Shown: positions 22,926 to 33,790 of the stretch, in pieces
Numbering within the stretch: position 1 is the stretch's first letter
Layout: every line of letters begins with the position of its first letter
Assembly: GCF_905220565.1 (NCBI RefSeq)
Contig: NC_059405.1
Location: 15,702,081 to 15,766,080, forward strand
Origin: Melitaea cinxia
Lineage: Eukaryota; Arthropoda; Insecta; Lepidoptera; Nymphalidae
Reading direction: 5' to 3'
Length of the DNA: 64,000 nt
Program-made: the position numbers and the translations under genes
The notes under the pieces: generated by a model
What the model was told of the DNA's origin: nothing
What the model saw: only the letters and a program-made list of their open reading frames with translations
The model's database searches: none

Positions 22926-23252
22926 TCTATACAAATAAATAAAATTGAACGTCTGTTTGTAATATCAAAATAACCGCTTTTTACTAAATGCATATGGGTA
23001 TATATAGTATACACAATACATATACCATAAATAACATTTTTTACAATTTTTGTCTGTCTGTCTGTTTGTCTGTTTGTTCCGGCTAATCTCTGAAACGGCT
23101 GGACCGTTTTTGACGGGATTGGCAGAAAGCTGATATAGTAAGGAGTAACTAAGGCTACTTTTATTTTAGAAATTTATTTATTTCATGACTGCGAACTGAA
23201 CAATAACTTTTTTTGTTAAATTCCTCGCGAACGAAGTCGCGGGCACAGCTAG
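22926..23252 (+). mobile_element. Helitron, TCTATACAAATAAATAAAAT family
   Basis: A|TCTATACAAATAAATAAAAT start, GGCTAATCTCTGAAACGGCT block, and end GCGAACGAAGTCGCGGGCAC then AGCTAG|T. 327 bp with both ends intact. Confidence 0.8.
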
Positions 23253-24296
23253 TATTGAATATAACAAAAGTGTCACGGTGCGCGCCCTCAGCTTAAACAA
23301 TAAGCCAACAAATGTTTTTAGTTTCAATATTTAATTGATTTTAAACTTTAAAGTGATAAAAATAAGGTTAAGTTTCTTTTGAAAGGTCACGTAACACCTG
23401 TGACCTTTTTAGTACCACGCTGACAGTTTTCGTCAGTAATCAGGTCACGTTCCTTTTTTGAAACGCGGTTGTCGTTCGAAGGCGTAGAGAAATTTAGACG
23501 TGAATGGAGGGTTCTATGCTGTATGGAGTCTATGGAGTGCGTGTCTATTGATAGATGGATTTATTGCTGTCTACTAGGATATATTGAGAATTGAAGAAAC
23601 AAGATTAGCAATATTTTAAAGAAATAATAAAATACTACTCTACTTGCCACGGAGCTGGAGCGCGTGTCTATTCATAGATAGGCTTAGTACTGGCTTTTAG
23701 GAAGTATTGAGAAAAAAATGCGTATTTGATGCTATTGGAAATTAAAAAAAAAAAAACTTTCTTAAAGAATAAATAAATTATATTGTGTTCGCATTTGGTT
23801 GAGTGGCAGTGAATCTCAGCTTAAAATGGTATTGTTATAAAAAGCAACGAAGATAATATTGCCGATATCAGCTCATACATAATAAAAGATTTTTGTATCT
23901 ACTTTTGGAGAGTATCGTATCGATATTCAGCGCCATCTGTTTCTCGTCCGTGATTGCTCTCATTGTTTCTGCTACTTTTGTTCCAGCCTTTATTATCTTG
24001 AAAGTTTTAAGAAATATGCGGGCGTCTTTCGATTTCAGAACTGAAATAACCGTACCGTATGTAATAGTTACCTATATTTTCTTCCGTTCTATTTTCGTGC
24101 TGTTTTTCTTTGATCATTTTTTCAAACGACGAAAATTTTTCTTATAAAATGTAACCGGAAATAAGTTTACATATAATAAAAAATCAAGTAAGTCTATATG
24201 TGTTATTCATATTGTGTTTGTTGATATGTTTCTTTATTAGGATTGAATGAATCGCTCGTTCTTATCTTCTTTAATATCTTTTCATGGAACGACTTC
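23253..24296. other. No gene recognised; repeat and motif traces
   Basis: Three AGGTCA-type half sites lie at 23384-23447. A degenerate direct duplication sits about 122 bp apart (23533-23593 and 23655-23715, sharing GCGTGTCTATT and ATTGAGA). The hydrophobic 84-codon frame at 23893-24147 overlaps a CAGCGCCATCTGTTTCTCG block that looks repeat-derived, so I do not call it a gene. Confidence 0.35.
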
Positions 24297-26131
24297 AAAT
24301 AATTGTGTTTGCTCGCAAACGAAAAAAAAACCGACTTCAATTACATCGAAGAGTAATATACAACGTAGATCGACGAAAAAATAGTAATACTTTGTTCGTA
24401 TTCCATATAACGCGACATTATAAAATTGTAGAATTATATAATGTTCTACTGTTATTTCTAACATTTTGTTAGCGATTGTAGGCAGAAATTTCATAAAAGG
24501 CCCGTCGTCGATTCGCGCGAAGCGCTGACATCGCTTATTACGGCGGGTTTTTTAGTTGAAGCGGATTTATATTGAATTACGGTTTATGTCTTTTTTATTA
24601 AAAATATGTAATGTTCATGTTTTCACACAGCTCCGATGCACGACTGGAGTTTACCCCTTCAGATCAACTGTCTAAATAGGCACAAAAAGGCTTACTAGTC
24701 TAAGAAATATATTATTACTATATCAAATTGTAAATAAATGAATGCAATAACGCCATCTATCGGAACCTAATTGCGTTATTAGAAAACGTCTGAACGCCAT
24801 CTCTAACAAGGTCATTCGTTCAGTAGATTTTACTGTTCAATTTTTTCATTCCGGGGCCTTAAATGAAAATCGATTCTTAAGGAGAAAACTCCAAAAACAG
24901 TCAAGTAAATACGCCATATCAGATATAGCTCAAAAAGTTCAAGTCAAATCTCAATTATATTTAAATGGGACCACATGACAAGCACCACCTATCGATTAAA
25001 AAAAGAATCATCGATATCGGTCCACCCAGTAAAATAGTAATGAGGTTAATATAACGTTGGTCGACGTAAAATAGCCAAGTAAATACCCAGTATTAGCGAT
25101 AACTCAAAAATTAAAAGCTCAAATATATTTATAACGAATAAACTGCTACTCTCTACTCTAATGGAATATTGTAATTTGATCGATAGTGAACGAAGTAATT
25201 CCATTACATTTTGATAGATGGCGTTGTGTCGTCGTCTTAACATCGTCATGTAAATACGTGTCATCAAAGATTACTCAAAAATTGCTCATTATATCTCAAT
25301 CATATTTAAAACGGACGACATGACAAGTATTAGCTTTTGATTTATACAAAAAAGATCAAAATCAGTGCACCCAGTAAAAAGATATAACGTATAATACAAC
25401 GTAGGGTGACGAAAAAACCGTCAAGTAAATACGCAATATTAGATATAACTCACAAATTACTAATCAAATCTCAATTAAATTTGAATGGGACCACGTGACG
25501 AATAGTAGCTTTTAATTTATATAAGAAACGTCAAAATCGGTGCACCCAGTAAAAAGTTATGAGGTATAATACAACGTAAGGTGACGAAAATAATGTCAAG
25601 TAAATACGCGTTATCAAAGATTAATCAAAAAGTAGTTATCAGATCTCGATAAAATTTATATGTGACCACATGATAAACATCAGCTTTCGATTAAAGTAAA
25701 AATTATCAAAATCGATACACCCAGTAAAAAGTTATTGCGGATTTTCAAGAGTTTCTCTCGATTTCTCTGGGATTCCATCATCAGATCCTGGTTTCCTTAT
25801 CATGGTACCAAGCTAGGGATATCCCCTTTCCAACAAAAAAAGAATTATCAAAATCGGTACACCCAGTAGAAAGTTATGTGGTATAATACAACGTAGGACG
25901 ACGAAAAAAGCGTCAAGTAAAAACGCATTATTAGATATAATTCGAAAAGTAGTTGTTAGATCTCAAATAAATTTAAATGGGACCAATCGGCACACACCAC
26001 CTTTCGATTAAAACAAAATTTGTCGAAATCGGTCTACCTGGTCAAAAGTTCTGATGTAACATACATAAAAAAAAAAAAAAAAAAAATACAGTCGAATTGA
26101 GAACCTCCTCCTTTTTTGGAAGTCGGTTAAA
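24297..26131 (-). mobile_element. AACCGACTTC-ended element, long copy C
   Basis: The minus-strand counterpart of 8337-10195 with the same 3' hairpin, same internal blocks and same 5' GGAGGAGG end. Differences I can see are a shorter homopolymer and loss of about 24 bp (CTGTGGTCATGTTCAATACT region of copy A, near 25232 here). Flanking sequences differ, so the two are separate insertions. Confidence 0.75.
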
Positions 26132-26345
26132 AAGGAGGTTTCAATTCGACTTAATTAAAAAAAAAGTGGTTTATATGTGTGTATTATGTGAACAGGTGTG
26201 TATGTGATTTCGACGTTTTTTTTTATCGAAATCGAAGCTGGTATTTGTTATGGTGTTCATTTAAATTTGAGAAAGATCTGAAGAATACTTTAACTTTTTT
26301 TTATATTATTATATCTAATAATGCGTATTTAGCCGACTATGTATG
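26127..26345 (+). mobile_element. Diverged AACCGACTTC-type 5' fragment
   Basis: Starts AAAAAGGAGGTTTCAATTCG and keeps CGAAATCGAAGCTGGTA, TCATTTAAATTTGAG and ATAATGCGTATTTA blocks. It abuts copy C head to head. More decayed than its neighbour. Confidence 0.5.
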
Positions 26346-26482
26346 TTCTAATTTTATTACTTGTCGATTCTTGAAATATTTTCCGTTTTGTTTGAGAACA
26401 AATCTATATTACATATAATAAAATGGTAGGAAAGTCAAAACTGTACATTGAATATTTTTTTAAAAGAATACTTGGGGTGTGA

Positions 26483-27000
26483 TCTACAATCGATACCGAA
26501 GCCGAAAATATGGTTTTTAGAATTTCTGTCTGTTTGTTGTATGTATGTCCGGGATAAACTCAAAAAGTACTGCATGGATTTACTTCAAATTTGGCACGAA
26601 TATTATTAAGAAGTCGGGTCAACATATAGGCTACATATTATCACGCTATCGCCTACGGGGAACGAGCAGTGAACCTTTATTCTTTCAACGCATTCTGTAA
26701 CAACGCGTAATCTAACGACGCATATTTGAATGTTGTTGTTATTATGTTAATAATAACCATGCTATAAGCTAGCTTCAAACTGTAAATATCACGCAATATA
26801 AGTAACTTAGGCCGATAAACATAATTAAATGAATATAAGTAGATAAGACAATTTTAAAGCAGCGCCATCTATGAGATTTTTCTGTAGATATGAAATGTAA
26901 AGAAGAAACGGGTAAATGAATGTTGTTTTAAAAGGGACAATCGTAGGTATTTTTGGTGCTGTTTAGCGTTCACGCAGACGACGTCGCGGGCAGCAGCTAG
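26483..27000 (+). mobile_element. Helitron-like element (518 bp)
   Basis: A|TCTACAATCGATACCGAAGC start, internal GGGATAAACTCAAAAAGTAC and TATTATCACGCTATCGCC, and end CACGCAGACGACGTCGCGGG then CAGCAGCTAG|T with a palindromic GACGACGTC before it. A different family from Lep1. No coding sequence. Confidence 0.6.
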
Positions 27001-27024
27001 TAATTATTAAAGTTTAAAAATAAC

Positions 27025-27306
27025 TGACGGTAGGGCACAGCAGGAAATATCCTGCTCAAAAACTGTAGCATCCCGACAGGAGAAGTACATCGACCTTGCA
27101 GAAGATCATAGCTAAATATCTTCAACTTTGAAGCCTCGTTGTCTTCCTGTGGTGAGTAAGGTGAGAAGAGCTCCTGGGGCCGTTTGGTGGTAGGATCGGA
27201 AACGCGCTTGCGATGCTTCTGGTGTTGCTGGCATTTATAGGCTACAGTATTCGTTTACCATCAGGTGAGCTGTACGCTTGTTTGCTAACGTAGTTGATAA
27301 AAAAAA
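27025..27306 (+). repeat. Repeat-5 copy
   Basis: Starts at GGGCACAGCAGGAAATATCC, then GCAGAAGATCATAGCTAAAT, CTTGCGATGCTTCTGGTGTT, and ends GTACGCTTGTTTGCTAACG plus an A run. Close to full length. Confidence 0.6.
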
Positions 27307-27660
27307 TTAGCATAACAGAAAAATCTTTGTTGAGCATAATAACTGAATGTTATTTTTGTATTTTCAGCCGAAAATCGATAGATCTGGCGTTAGAAAGTTA
27401 AGATGGATCGCTATTGTTGTCGAAATAACGGCGGCCATGTTTGATTCATCGTCGAAATACAATGGACCTGTTGCATATTTTAGTAAAACTCCTATTGTAT
27501 AGCTCCGAGATTTTAGCGCGATTTTGCTTTGAAATATTTTTATGTATAAATGCGGGAGTTTGATTAAATGTTTGTTACAAATAACAACTGAGCTGTTTCG
27601 GATGTTATTCATTTTTTTAAAATATAAATTATATTGCGAACTAGTTCTAGATAATTCTTT
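27307..27660. other. No gene recognised
   Basis: A minus-strand 82-codon frame (27364-27612) has no motif I recognise. Confidence 0.35.
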
Positions 27661-27663
27661 TAT

Positions 27664-27903
27664 TGAGGAATAGCAGGAAATGACTTGGCCAAAATTTTAA
27701 CCCTACAAATTGTTACAGTTAAATAACCCTGCTCTCGAGTAGTTGTGTTTCTGTGGTGAGTAAGATGCCCAGAACTCCTGGGGAGGTTCGGGGACAGGGT
27801 TGACAACGAGATTTTAAGCTTCTGGTGTTGCAGGTGTCCATAGTCTACGATAACAACTTATCATTAGGGTGCTTTTGTTTGCCATCCTACCAGGTATAAA
27901 AAA
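27664..27903 (+). repeat. Repeat-5 copy, diverged
   Basis: TAGCAGGAAATGAC, GTTTCTGTGGTGAGTAAG, AACTCCTGGGG, CTTCTGGTGTTGCAGGTGTC and a terminal A run. It begins about 360 bp after the previous copy ends. Confidence 0.55.
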
Positions 27904-28966
27904 ATATGCCGAAGTTGACGGTTATTGTGAGATGGATTTTCGCACTATAAATTACTAGTTTCTTTATGTTTCCATTGATTTATTGAAAATTTCAATACTT
28001 CGCGTTAAAAAATCATTAATATTGAATCATTTAAAAACACGTCTGTTCTTTCATCATTAGATTAAATTTTAGCTACTTTACCTAAAAAGTTATAAAAGTA
28101 GCTACAAGACTTTCCACAATTGGATAAAAATTTAGCTACTTAAGCTAAAAAATCATGAATATCTACATTTTTGATAACACCAATATCGATTCTTAGTTCT
28201 TGACACACTCATCTTACAATCGGTAACCAAGGTGACGCGGAAACAAGGCGTCAATTTCCTTAAGCATCCCATTCAATTTGCGAGAGGATGAAATATTTTT
28301 CACAGTAGGTTATAGGTTAAAAACAAGCGTAATACCGAATACCATTGAGGGTTCCGTTTTTATTTAGATGGAGAACAATTTTAAAACATAAGTTTATTTT
28401 TTGACGAGGTTGGGTCTTAATTTTGAATTTTATTTTTAGTTCTATTCGTAGTTAGAATGGCTGCAATACACATTCATCAAATGTGAATTAAGCTCCGATC
28501 GAAACATCTTCTTCTACATGGACAAAGAGACCAATGTCTAGTTGTGAGATGTTACAGAGAACCTCGTGTTTATCAGCTTAATATTCAAAATTTACAGTTA
28601 TGTGATATGCAGACGAACAGAAAGCAGTAATATACCCTATTTGATGTTTTTGTTTTATGGAACCCAAAAACCCTTGTGAGTCTGTGTTTACGACTTAAAA
28701 AACTGTCTTTAGATGTTATCCAACTGATATAAAAAGAAAAGCGTTTTCTTTCTTTCGAATCTCTTGCTCGATTTTCTCACTTTCCTACTCCCTAGCACAA
28801 TTGCCGATTTGTTAGAGTGGTATTCGATCTATGACCTAGTACTTTTGATTCTTGTGCTGAGAATGTTATATTGCACAATTAATAACTTTAGGATTTAACA
28901 ACTTGTTATTCGTCTTTGAGTCGTTTTTGGTAATATACAATTTATTATCTATTTCTCTTTAACTGA
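27904..28966. other. AT-rich, no gene recognised
   Basis: A direct duplication lies at 28060-28092 and 28122-28156 (TTTAGCTACTT then CTAAAAA). A SINE-1 tail trace is at 28485-28560 (TTAAGCTCCGATC, CTTCTACATGGA, ATGTCTAGTTGTGAGATG). Confidence 0.4.
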
Positions 28967-29060
28967 CTTTAAAGAATGTAGGAGGTTGTCAATTCGATTG
29001 TATTTTTTTTTTATTAATCTTGCCATGTGGTCAAGTACTTTTTTAGTTGTCCCTATATAT
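28967..29060 (+). mobile_element. Diverged AACCGACTTC-type 5' fragment
   Basis: GACTTTAAAGAATGTAGGAG, GTTGTCAATTCGATTGTA, then a T run and GCCATGTGGTC. Confidence 0.4.
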
Positions 29061-29506
29061 AATAACTAAATAAATTAAAAATCTCCATCTAACTAGAAAC
29101 GGAACCGTCAATGTGGTGCGTACTTGATTAATTATGTTTTCAACTAATTAACTACTTTATATTAAATAACAGTAAACAATACAATATATAATCATTTTTT
29201 TTTGTGTAACGGATCCCTATGTGTGGTTTGTTGTTTACTAAGCTTGTTTGCCATTTTACGCTTCACTCGTTCAATCCTTGCTCGTGACGTAAAATATGAA
29301 GGATCGCGAGAACCACCCGACTTTGGAAATTTGTGACCTTACGTCCTACGAGAGAAATTCTCTGGCTTATGGAACTTGTTTGATAAAAATATAATGGTAT
29401 AAATTTTGATGGCATATTTTAAGAAAAAACTATATATTATAAACTATTTTTAACGGGCTTAACCACGTAACTCGTACTTCCTTAGATAATTACATTAAGA
29501 GCTTTG
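29061..29506. other. No gene recognised
   Basis: No known repeat or frame. A moderately GC-richer patch lies at 29255-29365. Confidence 0.35.
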
Positions 29507-30015
29507 ATAATTGTGTTTGCTCGCAAACGAAAAAAAACCGACTTCAATTACATCGACAAGTAATACAAAACGACAAGTAATAAAAATTATCAAAATCGGT
29601 ACACCCAGTAAAAAGTTATTACGGATTTTCGAGAGCTTCCCTCGATTTCTCTGGGATTCCATCATCAGATCCTGGTTTCCTTATCACGGTACTAAACTAG
29701 GGATATCCCCTTTCCAACAAAAAAAGAATTATCAAAATCGGTACATCCAGTAGAAAGTTATGCGGTATAAGACAACGTAGGTCGACGAAAAAAGCGTCAA
29801 GTAAAAACGCATTATTAGATATAACTCGAAAAGTAGTTGTTAGATCTCAAATAAATTTAAATGGGACCAATTGGCACACACCACCCTTCGATTAAAACAA
29901 AATTTGTCGAAATCGGTCTACCCGGTCAAAAGTTCTGATGTAACATACATAAAAAAAAAAAAAAAAAAATACAGTCGAATTGAGAACCTCCTCCTTTTTT
30001 GGAAGTCGGTTAAAA
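29507..30015 (-). mobile_element. AACCGACTTC-ended element, copy D (about 510 bp)
   Basis: Both ends are intact (GTTTGCTCGCAAACG and GGAAGTCGGTT). It resembles copy B with a further deletion joining ACAAGTAATA directly to AATTATCAAAATCGGTACAC. Confidence 0.7.
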
Positions 30016-30070
30016 AGTCACGTCCAAAATAATTCAGTTACAAACTCAGACGTGAAAATAAATAGATGGG

Positions 30071-30075
30071 AATAT

Positions 30076-30139
<64 letters not shown>
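30071..30139. repeat. (AT)n microsatellite
   Basis: Almost pure AT/TA dinucleotide for about 69 bp. Confidence 0.9.
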
Positions 30140-30143
<4 letters not shown>

Positions 30144-30517
30144 TAACAGTACTTTAAAATAATACTTTATTACTAATCCAGACAAAGTAATTATAATTCT
30201 TCGACAGTGTAACGAAATATGTCATAGGTCAGTCACTAAGTATTAAGCACTGATTTTGTCTAAAACGAGTGATGATACGGACAAAACCAACAGTAAACTC
30301 CCTTCCATATCAATTAACTTAATATAGATAAATTAAAAGTATTAATTACGACTTAGTAACATGATAATTAAAAAAAGGAGTTTGTTTTAAACAATAAATC
30401 ACACGGAACTAACCTTATTCTTTCGTTTTGATAACGCAGACAGACGACTACGTTGTATTTCTATGTACGCTAACGTAGGTGCAGGCTAAAATAAAAGCAC
30501 AAAAAGGATTTTGACCT
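30140..30517. other. No gene recognised
   Basis: Nothing beyond ordinary AT-rich sequence. Confidence 0.35.
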
Positions 30518-30527
30518 CGTTTCACTT

Positions 30528-30855
30528 CATCATTCCAGCCTATTGCAGTCCACTGCTGGACATAGGCCTCCACAAGTTCGCGCCAAAAATGCGTGAACTT
30601 ATGTGTGTTGCCCATAGTCACCACGCTGGGCAGGCGGGTTGGTGACCTCGGGGCTGGTTATGTCGCACCTAAGACGCTGCTGCCCGTCTTCGGCCTGTGT
30701 GTTTCAAAGCCAGCGGTAAGATGGTTATCCCGCCATCGGTCGGCTTCTTAAGTTCCAAGGTGGTAGTGGAACCTTGTTATCCCTTAGTCGCCTCTTACGA
30801 CACCCACGGGAAGAGAGGGGGTGGCTATATTCTTTGGTGCCGTAGCCACACAGCA
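30528..30855 (-). mobile_element. RTE-tailed non-autonomous element
   Basis: Same element as 4049-4401 in the other orientation, from CCAGCCTATTGCAGTCCACT at its 3' end to TGGCTATATTC...CCGTAGCCACACAGC at its 5' end. A 10-bp duplication CGTTTCACTT lies at 30518-30527 and 30856-30865. Frames at 30784-31251 run through it by chance. Confidence 0.8.
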
Positions 30856-30917
30856 CGTTTCACTTGGGTATGACCTATTTCCTGGTATAGTTTTAGCGTT
30901 TAACACATACAGTGTGA

Positions 30918-31256
30918 TAGTTTCAGCCTGTAATATCCCACTACTGGGCATAGGCCTCTTTCCCGATGTAGGAGAAGGATCAGAGCTTAATCCACCACGC
31001 TGCTCCAATGCGGGTTGGCGGATACATTCCCTACTATGGTAACGATCGCTATCAGGAGTACATGATAACAACCGGGACCGACGGCTTAACGTGCTCTCCG
31101 AGGCACGGTGGGGAGACCCACAAGGACTGTTCAAACACCCAGACCACGGCAAACACCTGTATGGCCAATACAAATGTTTGTCATGTGCGGGGATCGAACC
31201 CGCAACCGCCAGCGCAACAGATACAATCCATGGCTGTAACCGTTGCGCCAACGCGG
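30918..31256 (-). mobile_element. SINE-1, full length
   Basis: The best copy in the window. On the minus strand TGCCGCGTTGGCGCAACGGT (A box) and GCGGGTTCGATCCCCGCACA (B box) are followed by the body and the tail GGCCTATGCCCAGTAGTGGG...ACAGGCTGAAAC. A perfect 12-bp duplication CATACAGTGTGA lies at 30906-30917 and 31257-31268. Confidence 0.85.
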
Positions 31257-31390
31257 CATACAGTGTGAGACTTTCGTTAATATTAATTTAGGGTTTTATT
31301 CTAGGTTAATTGAATAAAAATTTTGTGACTTGTTATTAAAAATCTATACATTAGCACATATATATAGTTATACAACCTAAAGAATTCTGA

Positions 31391-31645
31391 AGAGACCGAA
31401 ACAAATGGAAATCTGAGAGGGCAAGATCAGGGCTATACGGTTGATGCCTTAAGACTTCCCAGTCAAACTCAATTTTCGTTGAATAGATAATGACGTATGT
31501 GGTGGCCCAGCGTTTTGGTGATGAAAGACCACACCTTTTCTGTTTACCAATCTGGCCGCTTATTCACAATTTCTTGCTTAAGTCTCATCAGCTGTTGACA
31601 GTAGAAAACCGAATCGATGGTTTTTCCCGGTAAAAGCTCATAATG
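31391..31645 (-). pseudogene. Decayed mariner transposase fragment
   Basis: Three minus-strand pieces in different frames make up the middle and third catalytic region of a mariner transposase: YELLPGKTIDSVFYCQQLMR...NKRPDW, then a stop and shift to VVFHHQNAGPPHTSL, then another shift to WEVLRHQPYSPDL followed by ALSDFHLF. Mariner knowledge: the DD34D catalytic triad has its second Asp in an HxDNARPH-type motif and its third in YSPDLAPSD. Here the second Asp position is disrupted (HHQNAGPPH), while the third region is recognisable with Asp. At least one stop and two frameshifts make it non-functional. I could not find the N-terminal half or terminal inverted repeats. It is a different mariner lineage from 36682-37616. 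Confidence 0.75.
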
Positions 31646-32150
31646 TTAGTCGCTAGTTTCGATCGGGAGCGTTCATAGAATCAGCGCGAAAGTTATTAAT
31701 TAATTGACCAAGTTTGTGGTTTAGTCTGGCATTGTGTGGAATACGAACTGGGATACCGTTTTACGATCGCACGATGCCTATGGCAGTGTGATATGCGAAT
31801 TGTTTGACAAACCGCGTTCTGGCTGTAGTCATTTGTTTTGAACAATCAATTATTTTTCGTTTAGAAATGGTAACGACTGGAACCGACAACCAAAAAAGGG
31901 ACAAGGACTGAAATTTTTCATCATAATGATGCTTCAATATTAAAGGTGTTTTTCTCCAAAATAGCTTACGATTCTATGGAAATATTTTACTGAACGAATA
32001 GATAGACATCTACACAAACTCTCATTCCAAAGTCCGTTTCCGCCTTTGTGAGTGTGAGTGTTATAGTCTATTAAAACACTCGGAAACGAAACAGCCTAAA
32101 TTATATAGTTTCAGCGAGTGAAGACGCGGGCGCAAATATAGCAGCATATA
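31646..32150. other. No gene recognised
   Basis: This may include the rest of the decayed mariner, but no frame is readable. A GC-richer stretch (31700-31830) is unassigned. Confidence 0.35.
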
Positions 32151-32370
32151 TCCTACTAATATTATAAACGCGAGTTTGTGATAATGGATGTATGTATGTA
32201 ATTATGTATGTATGTTTGTTACTCTTTCACAAAAAAACTAATGAACCGATTTTACTGTATCTTGGTACGTAGATAGCTGGAAATATAGAATAACACATAA
32301 GCTACTTTTTATCCCGACATTCCCACGGGATTCGAAATTATATGGGTGAAAACGCGTGGCGAATCTTATG
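32151..32370 (+). mobile_element. Helitron, TCCTACTAATATTATAAA family, 3'-decayed
   Basis: A|TCCTACTAATATTATAAACG start, GATGGATGTATGTATGT, TACTCTTTCACAAAAAAACT and TTTTTATCCCGACATTCCCA blocks, which is the usual order for this family. The terminal hairpin and CTAG are lost after ACGCGTGGCG. Confidence 0.65.
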
Positions 32371-32775
32371 ATTATTCAGACAAGATATTTACTAAAAAAT
32401 AACAAAAAATGTTTATTAAAAAAAATTACTCATTTTGCTTTATTGTAGTTAAAATAGTGTTTATATATGCTTATTATGTTTTTAAAAATATAATAAAATC
32501 ATTTTAGTTGTATTAAATGCGAATTTTGAGCTTGTGTTTACATTTTGCCCAACATAATATTATAAAACGGAAATTGATCACGAACTAATTATGTGGATAA
32601 CTTACAATTTAATAATGGTTAATTAATAATTTCAACATAAAGTATATTCAAATGTGAAAAGCTAACAGGTTAAGCAAAATGTCCGCCATCCGTACTCAAA
32701 CCGCATAATCCGGGACCCATAGTTAGTTCTTTAGCGAATAACTTAAGTGTCTAAGTGATAATTTTTATTAAAGAA
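32371..32775. other. AT-rich, no gene recognised
   Basis: No repeat family or frame recognised. Confidence 0.35.
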
Positions 32776-33046
32776 CTAGCTTCTGCCCGCGACTTCGTCC
32801 GCGTGGATAGGTACTTTGGACTAGCTGGGGAAGCTCTCAAAAGGATAAAAAACCCCGATTTTGAAATATTCTTCATTGGTGCTCCGCTCCTATTGATCTT
32901 AGCGTGATGGTATATAGCCTTTCTCGATAAATGGGCTTTCTAACTGAAAGAATTTTTAAAATCCGACCGAGTAGTTTCTGAGATAAGTGCGTTCAAGCAA
33001 ACAAACAAACAAACAAACTCTTCTGCTTTATAATATAGTAATATAA
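32776..33046 (-). mobile_element. Lep1-type non-autonomous Helitron
   Basis: Minus strand ends GCGGACGAAGTCGCGGGCAG then AAGCTAG|T at 32776. It has (GTTT)n, GTTTGAACG-type and TATACCATCACGC blocks, and the 5' end has diverged (TTATAATATAGTAATATA on the plus strand). Confidence 0.75.
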
Positions 33047-33469
33047 AACAATGTTCACGTAGCAAAATATATAATCGAATGAATACAGTATAAAATATAA
33101 ATTATAAAAAAGAATTTAATAAATCATTTCCTGACATCTATCAAAAAATATTTTTATGAAAAATATAAAAATATAAAAACATATTATAAAATGAGGGTTG
33201 ATTTTATTTTGAAATAAAAAGTTTGTATATGTATGGATACCCCACAGTTCCCTTCCTAGTTTAAAGTTAGTCCCCTCTACGCGACAAGTAAACTTTTGTG
33301 GAGTGGATTTGAATTTATCTTGTAGATTTAATTTCCTAAAACTTTATAATTAATTTCATATATTTATCTAGCAATCATATTATATAGAGCTAAATGTTGT
33401 AACTTTGTTTATATATTTGTAGGAATTAATCTGTAAAAAGCTATTTTCCTGAGTGACAGTACGATACAA

Positions 33470-33720
33470 CTTGTAACATTCCATTGCTGGACATAGGCCT
33501 CTTTCTCCATATCCTACGGTATGGCAGATATGTGTCAACTACTGTGAGTAACGATCGCTATCAAGTACTTATAGTAACAACCGGGACCGACAGCTTAGTG
33601 CTCTCCGAGGCACGGTGGGGAGACCCAAAATGACAGACATCCAAACCGGAAAATACAAATATCCATCTCCGATGGGAATCGAATTCGCAAACCATCGGTT
33701 TTTTTAGGCGCCTACACTGC
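33470..33720 (-). mobile_element. SINE-1, diverged
   Basis: Complement of CATTGCTGGACATAGGCCTC tail, then AACGATCGCTATCAAGTACT, ACCGGGACCGACAGCTTA, GCTCTCCGAGGCACGGTGGG, and a mutated B box (GGGAATCGAATTCGC). Confidence 0.65.
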
Positions 33721-33790
33721 CAATGTTATGTTGTTGTTGTTGCTGTTTGTAACCTTTGATTAAATAAATAAATAAATAAAAAATATAACA
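33721..33790 (+). mobile_element. LINE 3' terminus with (TAAA)n tail
   Basis: GTTTGTAACCTTTGATTAAA followed by AATAAATAAATAAAAAA is a typical LINE 3' tail. The parent is not identified. Confidence 0.4.

Noticed and set aside
23893..24147. Membrane-protein-like 84-codon frame
   Set aside because: Hydrophobicity follows from T-rich codons, and it overlaps a CAGCGCCATCTGTTTC motif that looks transposon-derived.
8337..26131. One giant palindrome spanning both long copies
   Set aside because: The flanks of copies A and C do not match each other, so they are two insertions in opposite orientation and not arms of a palindromic duplication.
30784..31251. 155-codon minus-strand frame
   Set aside because: Spans parts of two separate TSD-flanked retroposons, so it cannot be one gene.
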